Origin: Pseudomonadota bacterium
GTDB lineage: Bacteria; Pseudomonadota; Gammaproteobacteria; JAKAQQ01
DNA length: 5,548 nucleotides
Assembly: GCA_021852325.1 (NCBI GenBank)
Contig: JAJZNM010000113.1
Span: 1-5,548, forward strand
Direction of reading: 5' to 3'
The translations under genes and the position numbers were made by a program. Positions 1-5,548 of this stretch are shown here, in pieces. The first letter of the stretch is position 1. Each line of letters starts with the position of its first letter. Below the pieces are notes generated by a model. That model saw only the letters and a list, made by a program, of their open reading frames with translations. It was not told where the DNA came from and searched no databases.

Positions 1-45
1 CTGGCCGCGCTCCCGGAAGAGATGACTGCTCGATCACCGCGATGA
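1..45 (+). CDS. 3' end of an unidentified upstream gene (partial)
   Basis: Reading from base 1, this frame is open and ends at a TGA at 43-45, giving the tail LAALPEEMTARSPR. The TGA shares bases with the ATG at 42 (ATGA), the classic arrangement of translationally coupled operon genes. That overlap, together with the lack of a Shine-Dalgarno sequence before 42, is the main reason to take this stretch as a real gene end. Fourteen residues are too few to assign a family. The dadA frame is also open to the window edge, so dadA could instead start further upstream and this tail could be chance. Confidence 0.4.
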   Translation: MAALPEEMTARSPR

Positions 46-1373
46 GGGCATGTACCCGTCGGCTTCCTGTCGGGCCCGGCACGGATCCGGATGGGGATTC
101 CCGGCCGGTCGATGTGGCGATCGTGGGGGGTGGTATCGTCGGGTTGACCCAGGCCCATGAACTCCTCAGGCGCGGCCTCCGGGTTGCCCTCTTCGAGTCC
201 GGCACATCCTGTGCCGGCCAGGCCAGTCACGCCAATGGTGGCCAGATCTCATCAGAAAGTGGCGCTCCCTGGATGACACCCCAGATCCGGCACGAGCTCC
301 CGCGCTGGCTGTTTGATCGTCACCGTCCGGTCAGCCTGAAGCCCTTGCGCATGGGTTGGGCTACCCTTCCATGGCTGGGCATGGCACTCCGGAATACCGC
401 CCTCCCACGTTACCGGGCCAATCACCGGGCCCTCCTGACGCTCGCCCGTTACAGTCTCCGGATCTGGGAGGAGATCGGTCTGGATCTCGGATCCCTCCTC
501 GCACCAGGCCGCGGGGTGCTTTATCTTTATCGCACGACCCGGGAATGGGATGCGGCCCAGAAACTACTGGCCTGTGAACACGATCTCGCCATGGAGGTCG
601 AGGTGCTCGGTCCGGATGAGTGCCTCGATCGCATGCCGATTCTCCGGCAGGCTGAGATCGCTGCGGCAGGAGGGTTTTGGTATCCCGGTGATCGCTTCGG
701 TGATTGCGGGACCGCCTGCAACCGGCTCTTGATGGATGCCATAGAGAAGGGCGCCCGCATCCATACGGGCGAGGCGGTCCTCGCGGTCGAACCCGGTAAG
801 GGGTCCTCGGAGCTCGTAACCGCGCATGGCCGATACCCGGCGGAAAAGGTCGTGATTGCGGCAGGAGTCGGGAGCCTCCAGCTCGCACGCTCCGCAGGGA
901 TCCGGCTTGGAATCTGTCCGGTCAAAGGCTATACCCGGACCTATCGGGTCCCGTCGCTGCCATCGGACGGCCCGGCGCTCGCGGACTTGAGTCGCAAGGT
1001 GGTGCTCACACCACTCGCGAGCGGCCTGCGCGTGGCGGGCATGGCGGTGTTTGCGGGCTTCGATGACCGGCTGGATGCGCGCTACCTGAGCCGGATCCAG
1101 GAGACCGCCACCGATTGGCTGCCCGGGCTGCGGGCGGCGACTTCCGATCTCGACTGGGCCTGCCTCCGGCCGATGACCCCCGATGGCCTCCCGATCCTCG
1201 GTGAGGCGGGTCCGAGCGGCGTGATCCTGAACGTGGGGCACGGACCGCTCGGCTGGACACTTGCGGCCGGTTGTGCACGGATCGTCGCGGACGAGATCGC
1301 CCCGGACCCGAAACCGAAGCGATCGATCGATATCACTCCCTATCGCCTGGATCGGGGTCCAGGGTCAACATGA
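42..1373 (+). CDS. dadA: D-amino acid dehydrogenase, FAD-dependent (DadA family)
   Basis: This enzyme oxidatively deaminates D-amino acids, typically D-alanine, to the 2-oxo acid and ammonia. In known family members it passes electrons to the respiratory chain at the inner membrane. The 443-residue product has the dinucleotide-binding motif GGGIVG at 29-34 and E52 at the end of the second strand, the usual FAD ribose ligand. It then shows the DadA signatures in order: ANGGQIS (64-70) with APW (75-77), WLFDRHRP (89-96), GDC (220-222), PVKGYT (293-298), RVAGMA (330-335), LRPMTPDG (375-382) and GHGPLGWTLAAG (399-410). These match what I remember of E. coli DadA along its whole length. Family members are usually about 415-435 residues and begin almost at the first beta strand. 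Here about 22 polar residues precede it, so the true start is uncertain: a GTG at 114 would give a family-like N-terminus, but neither start has a good ribosome binding site. The ATGA overlap favours 42. No alanine racemase gene lies beside it downstream. Confidence 0.93.
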   Translation: MRACTRRLPVGPGTDPDGDSRPVDVAIVGGGIVGLTQAHELLRRGLRVALFESGTSCAGQASHANGGQISSESGAPWMTPQIRHELPRWLFDRHRPVSLKPLRMGWATLPWLGMALRNTALPRYRANHRALLTLARYSLRIWEEIGLDLGSLLAPGRGVLYLYRTTREWDAAQKLLACEHDLAMEVEVLGPDECLDRMPILRQAEIAAAGGFWYPGDRFGDCGTACNRLLMDAIEKGARIHTGEAVLAVEPGKGSSELVTAHGRYPAEKVVIAAGVGSLQLARSAGIRLGICPVKGYTRTYRVPSLPSDGPALADLSRKVVLTPLASGLRVAGMAVFAGFDDRLDARYLSRIQETATDWLPGLRAATSDLDWACLRPMTPDGLPILGEAGPSGVILNVGHGPLGWTLAAGCARIVADEIAPDPKPKRSIDITPYRLDRGPGST

Positions 1374-1409
1374 GGAGATCCTGCATTTCGCCACCCGAGT
1401 TCCGGGATC

Positions 1410-1438
1410 CTGCCAGGAGTTTCCATCTCGGGTACACT
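1410..1438 (+). promoter_or_regulatory. Putative sigma70-type promoter of rfbBC
   Basis: A -35-like CTGCCA (1410-1415, 4 of 6 to TTGACA) and a -10-like TACACT (1433-1438, 4 of 6 to TATAAT) are separated by exactly 17 bp in the 118-bp gap after dadA. Transcription would start near 1445 and leave a leader of roughly 47 nt before the rfbB ATG. The leader can form a small hairpin, CAGGG (1449-1453) pairing with CCCTG (1462-1466). No T-rich terminator is seen after dadA, so readthrough from dadA is also possible. Confidence 0.45.
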
Positions 1439-1491
1439 GGCCTCCGAGCAGGGGCGACAGTCCCTGACCGGGTTCGGGACGGACAAGACAG

Positions 1492-2574
1492 ATGATCGTG
1501 ATCACGGGTGGCGCCGGATTCATCGGCAGCAACTTTGTCCATCACTGGCTCAGCGAACGCGATGAGCCGCTCCTCGTTTTCGACGCCCTGACCTATGCCG
1601 GCAATCTCGAGAATCTCGCTTCGGTTGCCTCCGACCCGCGGTTCTCCTTCATCCGGGGCGATATCACCGACCGGGACGCGGTCGAGCGGATGCTCGGCCA
1701 GGCCCGTCCCCGTGCCCTCGTGCATTTTGCGGCGGAAAGCCACGTCGACCGTTCGATCCGCGGTCCACAGGCCTTTCTCAAGACCAATGTTGAAGGCACA
1801 TTTGTCTTGCTCGAGGCCGTCCGTTCCTACCGGGCCCAGTGCGAGCCGCGCGGGCGGGGGACCTTCCGATTCCTGCAGGTCTCGACAGACGAGGTCTACG
1901 GCACGTTGGGCCCGTCTGATCCCCCTTTTACCGAGACGACCCCCTTCGCACCGAACAGTCCCTATGCGGCGAGCAAGGCGGCCAGCGATCTCTGGGCTCG
2001 TGCCTATGCACAGACCTACGGCCTTCCGGTCCTGATCAGCCATTGCTCGAACAACTATGGGCCTTACCAGTTCCCGGAAAAACTCATCCCGCTCATGATT
2101 CATCACGCACTCGAGAACCGTCCGCTGCCACTCTATGGAGATGGCAGCCAGATCCGCGACTGGCTGCATGTTGCGGATCACTGCCGGGCCCTGGTCGAGA
2201 TTCTGGAACGGGGGCGGGTGGGGGAGACCTACAATGTGGGCGGACGAAACGAACTCACGAACCGGGAGGTCGTGGACACCGTCTGCCGGCTGCTCGACCG
2301 GTTGCGCCCGCGCCCCCGGGGCAGCCATGCCGATGGGATCGTGGAGGTCCCCGACCGCCCGGGACACGACCGACGCTATGCGATCAACACGACGAAAATC
2401 GAGCGCGAGCTGGGCTGGATGCCGCGCGAGACGTTTGCGAGCGGCATCGAGAAAACCCTCGCCTGGTATCTCGGGCATCCCGACTGGGTGCGGAACGTGA
2501 CGACCGGTGCCTATCGGGAATGGCTGGACCTCCACTATGGGACAGACCGCTCCGAGCGGCCCGCACCAGCCTGA
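1492..2574 (+). CDS. rfbB: dTDP-glucose 4,6-dehydratase (RmlB/RfbB)
   Basis: This cytoplasmic NAD-dependent enzyme converts dTDP-D-glucose to dTDP-4-dehydro-6-deoxy-D-glucose, the second step of dTDP-L-rhamnose synthesis and the branch point to other deoxysugars. The 360-residue product is an extended short-chain dehydrogenase. It has the NAD-binding GGAGFIG at 6-12, D31 at the end of the second strand with the family string DALTYAGN (31-38), AAESHVDRSI (80-89), the catalytic TDE triad (132-134), and YAASK (158-162) with catalytic Y158 and K162. NNYGPYQFPEKLIP (187-200) and RPGHDRRYAI (289-298) are the typical sugar-nucleotide-binding segments. Length is normal for the family. The start is set by the Rossmann strand beginning at residue 2; the ribosome binding site is weak. 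The stop lies 7 bp before rfbC, so the two are very likely co-transcribed. UDP-glucuronate-type dehydratases are related, but the specific strings above favour RfbB strongly. Confidence 0.97.
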   Translation: MIVITGGAGFIGSNFVHHWLSERDEPLLVFDALTYAGNLENLASVASDPRFSFIRGDITDRDAVERMLGQARPRALVHFAAESHVDRSIRGPQAFLKTNVEGTFVLLEAVRSYRAQCEPRGRGTFRFLQVSTDEVYGTLGPSDPPFTETTPFAPNSPYAASKAASDLWARAYAQTYGLPVLISHCSNNYGPYQFPEKLIPLMIHHALENRPLPLYGDGSQIRDWLHVADHCRALVEILERGRVGETYNVGGRNELTNREVVDTVCRLLDRLRPRPRGSHADGIVEVPDRPGHDRRYAINTTKIERELGWMPRETFASGIEKTLAWYLGHPDWVRNVTTGAYREWLDLHYGTDRSERPAPA

Positions 2575-2581
2575 GCGCCAG

Positions 2582-3139
2582 ATGCGTGTCTTGGCCACCC
2601 GTTTGCCTGGGGTACTCGTTCTCGAACCGGTGCGGCACCGCGATGCGCGCGGATTTTTCTCCGAAACCTACAATCGCCGGGCTTTTGCACAGGCCACGGG
2701 AACGGATCCCGATTTCGTCCAAGACAACCACTCCCATTCCGTCCGGGGCACGCTCCGGGGGCTTCATTACCAGACCCGTCATCCCCAGGGCAAGCTGGTG
2801 CGTGTGACATCTGGCCGGGTTTTTGATGTGGCGGTTGATCTTCGGCGGCGTTCGCCCCACTTTGGCTCCTGGATCGGGATCAATCTCGATGCCGTTCAAG
2901 GGCACTTGATCTGGATCCCGCCGGGCTTCGGCCACGGATTCCTCGTGGTCAGCAAAAGTGCCGATCTCCTGTACAAGACGACCGAATACTGGGACCCGGA
3001 GACGGACCGTTCGCTCCGCTGGAATGATCCGGAGCTTGCGATTGACTGGCCGCTCGAGGAGCTCGACGGTGGTGAACCACTTTTGTCCGACAAGGACCGG
3101 AATGCGCCAGGACTGACCGAAGCCGAGGTTTTCTCCTAG
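2582..3139 (+). CDS. rfbC: dTDP-4-dehydrorhamnose 3,5-epimerase (RmlC/RfbC)
   Basis: This cofactor-free cupin epimerises C3 and C5 of dTDP-4-dehydro-6-deoxyglucose, the product of RfbB, giving dTDP-4-dehydro-L-rhamnose. From the ATG at 2582 the protein has 185 residues, normal for the family. It carries RDARGFFSETYN (20-31), FVQDNHSHS (45-53), RGLHYQ (59-64) with the catalytic base H62, GKLVRV (70-75), FDVAVDLR (81-88), WIPPGFGHGFLV (111-122), YKTTEYW (131-137) with Y131 as likely catalytic acid, WNDP (147-150) and LLSDKD (167-172) with D170 as likely partner of H62. The same frame is open back to ATGs at 2507 and 2537. Those starts would add residues without family similarity and overlap rfbB, so 2582 is preferred. 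Spacing to rfbB is 7 bp with only a weak Shine-Dalgarno, consistent with translational coupling. The usual neighbours rfbA and rfbD do not follow it. Confidence 0.95.
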   Translation: MRVLATRLPGVLVLEPVRHRDARGFFSETYNRRAFAQATGTDPDFVQDNHSHSVRGTLRGLHYQTRHPQGKLVRVTSGRVFDVAVDLRRRSPHFGSWIGINLDAVQGHLIWIPPGFGHGFLVVSKSADLLYKTTEYWDPETDRSLRWNDPELAIDWPLEELDGGEPLLSDKDRNAPGLTEAEVFS

Positions 3140-3161
3140 CCACGATCTGCATTCGGCCCTT

Positions 3162-3190
3162 TTGCAGCCGCGCGCGGAGTGACCTATACT
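3162..3190 (+). promoter_or_regulatory. Putative sigma70-type promoter of the peptidase gene
   Basis: A -35-like TTGCAG (3162-3167) lies 17 bp before a -10-like TATACT (3185-3190, 5 of 6 to TATAAT). A one-base shift gives TTTGCA with an 18-bp spacer. Transcription would begin near 3197, leaving a short leader of about 28 nt before the ATG at 3225. The promoter sits wholly in the 85-bp gap after rfbC, so the peptidase probably has its own unit. No intrinsic terminator is visible between rfbC and this promoter, so some readthrough is possible. Confidence 0.5.
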
Positions 3191-3213
3191 TCGACTCGAA
3201 CCTTATTCCATGC

Positions 3214-3218
3214 GGGAG
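3214..3218 (+). promoter_or_regulatory. Ribosome binding site that decides the peptidase start
   Basis: GGGAG at 3214-3218 lies 6 nt before the ATG at 3225, an ideal Shine-Dalgarno distance. It falls inside the frame that would begin at the earlier ATG (3210), which itself has no purine-rich site before it. The site therefore favours 3225 and removes five residues that would spoil an otherwise standard signal peptide. Confidence 0.65.
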
Positions 3219-3224
3219 CCCCTG

Positions 3225-5402
3225 ATGAAAGCATTCGGGATCGCGTTTGTGGCTGTTTTTTCATTTGGCCTGGCCGGGGTCTCCGCTTCGGCCGCCCCCG
3301 CTCCGCTGGTCTACCCCAAAGCCTACCGGGATCACACGGTGGATGTCTATTTCGGTACGCGCGTCAAGGCGCCCTACCAGTGGATGGAAAATCTGGACAG
3401 CAAACGGCTGGCGCTCTGGATCGCGGCTGAGAACCGTCTCACGGATGCGTATCTTCAAAAGCTCAAGCTCCGCGCCGTGTTTTATAAACGGCTCCGGAAG
3501 ATCTGGAACTACGCCAAGGAGACCCCGCCGATCCAGCGTGGACCCTGGCTTTTTTTCAGCCACAATACAGGCATCCAGAACCAGTCGGTGGTGTATGTCC
3601 AGCGTGGGCCGCACGGCAAGCCGCGGGTCCTTCTGGATCCCAACCGCCTTTCACCGCACGGCACGATCGCCCTCGCCGGCTGGGAGCCTTCGCCCAACGG
3701 GCGCTATCTCGCCTATGCGTTGTCCGTCGGAGGATCCGACTGGCAGACGATCCATGTCCTCGACGTGGCGACGGGCAAGACACTGCCCCATCCGGTGCGG
3801 TGGGTCAAGTTCTCGAATGTGAGCTGGACCCGGAACAGCCAGGGGTTCTTCTATTCACGCTATCCCCAGCCCCCTCCGGGTCAGGCGATCAGTCAGCGGT
3901 TGGCCAACCAGACGCTCTATTACCACTGGATCCGGAAACCCCAGTCCGATGACCGGCGGATCTACGCACGCCCCGATCACCCTGAATGGATCATCGAAGG
4001 TTCGGTTTCCGAAAACGGTCGGTACCTCTTCATCGATTTCCAGTTCCGCATCACGCGAAACGAGCTCTATTACCTGAATTTGGGCAATCCGGAGAAACCG
4101 GATTTCGATCATGCCATCCACCCACTGTTCGTCCGTGACGATGCGTCCTATACGCCGATCGGCACCCGGGGTCGCACCGTGTATGTTCAGACGGATCAGG
4201 GCGCACCCATGGGGCGGGTGATCGCCGTCCCGCTCGGTGATCCGGCTCCCGCCCACTGGCGCACTGTGGTCCCTGCGGGAGGCGGGGTCCTGGTCTCGGC
4301 CCATTTTGCGGATGGCCGGATCCTCGTCCACCGCATGGTCGTCGCGAAAAGCCGCCTTGCCCTTTATGCCACGAGCGGCCGGCTGATCCGCCAGTTGCCG
4401 CTCCCCGATGACATGGGAACCGTGGGCGGGATCTCGGCCCGGGACACGTCACCCGAGATCTACTACGCATTCACGTCCTTCCTGCGCCCTGGCGAGATCG
4501 AGCGCTACGATGTGCCCAAGGCCCGCGTGAGCGTGTTCTTCCGGCCCGATGTCGACTTTGACCCCGACCGCTATGCCGTGCACCAGATCTTCTACCGTTC
4601 GACCGGCGGGGTCCGGGTCCCCATGTTCATCGTCGCCCGGAAAGGGATCCGCCTCGATGGGAAACATCCGACGATCCTTTATGGATATGGTGGATTCGAC
4701 ATCACGCTGACACCCCATTTCAGTCCATCGATCGCGACCTGGCTCGGGCTGGGAGGCATTTATGCCATGCCGAACCTGCGTGGCGGCGGGGTGTATGGAC
4801 AGGCGTGGCACGAGGCGGGCATGCTCAGCCACAAGCAGAACGTCTTCGATGATTTTGCGAATGCGGCCCGCTGGCTGATTGGGCATCATTACACGACGTC
4901 CGCGCACCTCGGGATCATGGGGTACTCGAACGGCGGGCTCCTCACGGGCGCGAGCGTGACCCAGCACCCCCATCTTTTCGGGGCGGTCTATGTCGGGCAT
5001 GGCGTACTCGACATGTTGCGCTTCCAGAAGTTTTCCGGTGGCGAGTACTGGATCTCGGAGTACGGCACCTCCTCCAAGAAGCAGGATTTCAAGTGGCTGT
5101 ATGCCTATTCCCCCCTGCAGAACCTCAGGAAAGGCGTGTGCTATCCGCCCACGATCATCACGACCTCGACCGATGATGACCGGGTGGTACCCAGCAATGC
5201 CTACAAGTTCGCGGCGACGATGCAGCATGACCAGGGTTGTGACCATCCGATCCTCTTGCATGTCGCGATGGCGACCAGCCATATTTACATGCCGACTCAC
5301 AAGCTCTTGAGGCATGATGCCGATAACTGGGGATTCATCGGTACCGAAATCGGCATGCGGCCACCGCATCGGTTCCACGAGGTTCGGCGTCTCGAGTTCT
5401 GA
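3225..5402 (+). CDS. Exported prolyl oligopeptidase family serine peptidase (S9A)
   Basis: S9A enzymes cleave short peptides, usually after proline, using an alpha/beta-hydrolase domain capped by a beta-propeller that excludes large proteins. From the ATG at 3225 the product has 725 residues. Residues 1-23 form a Sec signal peptide: MKAF, a hydrophobic core, then an ASA cleavage motif before A24. There is no lipobox cysteine, so a soluble periplasmic enzyme is inferred. The N-terminal YPKAYRD segment (30-36) matches the family, roughly 105-440 is the propeller, and the hydrolase domain follows. Key residues by comparison with porcine prolyl oligopeptidase are oxyanion tyrosine Y488 in YGYGGF, RGGGVYG (519-525), nucleophile S568 in GYSNGG, proline-stacking W609, D651 and substrate arginine R653 in DDRVVP, and H686. 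Two features are odd: the histidine loop reads TSHIYMP where relatives have AGHGAGKP, and there are exactly two cysteines, C639 and C672, flanking D651. The complete triad implies an active enzyme; proline specificity is likely but not proven. The gene probably has its own promoter and ends before a strong hairpin. Confidence 0.93.
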   Translation: MKAFGIAFVAVFSFGLAGVSASAAPAPLVYPKAYRDHTVDVYFGTRVKAPYQWMENLDSKRLALWIAAENRLTDAYLQKLKLRAVFYKRLRKIWNYAKETPPIQRGPWLFFSHNTGIQNQSVVYVQRGPHGKPRVLLDPNRLSPHGTIALAGWEPSPNGRYLAYALSVGGSDWQTIHVLDVATGKTLPHPVRWVKFSNVSWTRNSQGFFYSRYPQPPPGQAISQRLANQTLYYHWIRKPQSDDRRIYARPDHPEWIIEGSVSENGRYLFIDFQFRITRNELYYLNLGNPEKPDFDHAIHPLFVRDDASYTPIGTRGRTVYVQTDQGAPMGRVIAVPLGDPAPAHWRTVVPAGGGVLVSAHFADGRILVHRMVVAKSRLALYATSGRLIRQLPLPDDMGTVGGISARDTSPEIYYAFTSFLRPGEIERYDVPKARVSVFFRPDVDFDPDRYAVHQIFYRSTGGVRVPMFIVARKGIRLDGKHPTILYGYGGFDITLTPHFSPSIATWLGLGGIYAMPNLRGGGVYGQAWHEAGMLSHKQNVFDDFANAARWLIGHHYTTSAHLGIMGYSNGGLLTGASVTQHPHLFGAVYVGHGVLDMLRFQKFSGGEYWISEYGTSSKKQDFKWLYAYSPLQNLRKGVCYPPTIITTSTDDDRVVPSNAYKFAATMQHDQGCDHPILLHVAMATSHIYMPTHKLLRHDADNWGFIGTEIGMRPPHRFHEVRRLEF

Positions 5403-5436
5403 GCGCGCCGGGCGCGTGAGGACCCTTGCCCGATGT

Positions 5437-5466
5437 GCCCACCCGGCCGTGACCGGCCGGGTGGGC
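5437..5466 (+). terminator. Strong GC-rich hairpin, probable terminator without a U-tract
   Basis: GCCCACCCGGCCG (5437-5449) and CGGCCGGGTGGGC (5454-5466) are perfect inverted copies: 13 bp with a TGAC tetraloop, starting 35 bases after the peptidase stop. No T-run follows on the + strand, and none is seen in the equivalent place on the - strand, so it is not a canonical intrinsic terminator. It may end transcription as a U-less hairpin, protect the mRNA 3' end, or work with Rho. A second, weak 5-bp GC hairpin lies at 5404-5416. Confidence 0.6.
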
Positions 5467-5548
5467 TGGCGACCCGGAGATTGAACACCCGCCCTAAGGA
5501 TTGTGCTCTCTGGACCGGCAATCCCCGCGCGCAAAGATGTCTTCCGGG
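5467..5548. other. Window end without a supportable gene
   Basis: These 82 bases hold no convincing gene. On the - strand a frame is open from the window edge to a TAG at 5494-5496, giving the tail PEDIFARGDCRSREHNP. This could be the end of a convergent gene that shares the hairpin, but 17 codons prove nothing. On the + strand an ATG at 5537 has no ribosome binding site and runs off the edge after four codons. Confidence 0.3.

Noticed and set aside
564..1241. 225-codon open frame on the - strand inside dadA
   Set aside because: It is fully contained in and antisense to the conserved dadA coding sequence, with low-complexity R/P/G-rich composition typical of a GC-rich shadow.
1377..1413. Short direct repeat GATCCTGC after dadA
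   Set aside because: Eight bases repeated twice in DNA already rich in GATC is easily chance. There is no third copy or regular spacing to suggest an operator.
1333..2598. 421-codon open frame on the - strand opposite rfbB
   Set aside because: It lies fully antisense to a textbook RfbB. Long antisense frames are expected in GC-rich coding DNA, and its translation shows no recognisable domain or motif order.
2043..2807. 254-codon + strand frame spanning the rfbB-rfbC junction
   Set aside because: It overlaps two well-supported genes in another frame, and its translation shows no family motifs.
42..5402. A single functional system joining dadA, rfbBC and the peptidase
   Set aside because: Two of the intergenic gaps carry their own promoters, the proteins act in different pathways and compartments, and no shared regulatory motif was seen. 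Simple adjacency explains the layout.
5481..5509. Possible promoter at the window end (TTGAAC with TGCTCT 17 bp later)
   Set aside because: The -35 is fair, but the -10 matches only two of six consensus bases and no gene start with a ribosome binding site follows inside the window.
4449..5534. 361-codon open frame on the - strand opposite the peptidase 3' end
   Set aside because: It covers the coding sequence for the conserved catalytic region of the S9A peptidase and continues through the terminator-like hairpin. The translation is rich in R, G, P and H with no domain I recognise, so it is a shadow frame.

Overview
This 5.5-kb window is GC-rich bacterial DNA, gene-dense and coded entirely on the + strand. 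It holds four recognisable protein genes plus the last codons of a fifth. The enzyme types and their closest remembered relatives point to a proteobacterium, probably gammaproteobacterial. The window has no rRNA or other taxonomic marker, so this is an inference and not an identification.

Layout. (1) The 3' end of an unknown upstream gene stops at 45 and overlaps the next start codon as ATGA. (2) dadA (42-1373) encodes an FAD-dependent D-amino acid dehydrogenase. (3) A 118-bp gap carries a plausible sigma70-type promoter. (4) rfbB (1492-2574) and rfbC (2582-3139), 7 bp apart, encode dTDP-glucose 4,6-dehydratase and dTDP-4-dehydrorhamnose 3,5-epimerase, steps two and three of dTDP-L-rhamnose synthesis. 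(5) An 85-bp gap carries a second promoter and a good ribosome binding site, which move the peptidase start to 3225. (6) A long gene (3225-5402) encodes an exported prolyl oligopeptidase-type (S9A) serine peptidase. (7) A perfect 13-bp GC-rich hairpin at 5437-5466 follows it, and about 80 bp without a convincing gene end the window.

How the genes relate. RfbB and RfbC act in sequence on one cytoplasmic nucleotide-sugar pathway that supplies cell-surface polysaccharide. The partner genes rfbA (thymidylyltransferase) and rfbD (reductase) are not next to them. DadA and the peptidase both belong broadly to amino-acid and peptide turnover, but nothing in the sequence ties them into one system. The layout looks like three transcription units placed side by side.

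No mobile element, CRISPR array, RNA gene or clearly new multi-gene system was found. The most interesting details are in the peptidase. It has a divergent catalytic-histidine loop and exactly two cysteines, which flank the catalytic aspartate and could form a periplasmic disulfide. The window also has an unusually high density of GATC sites.
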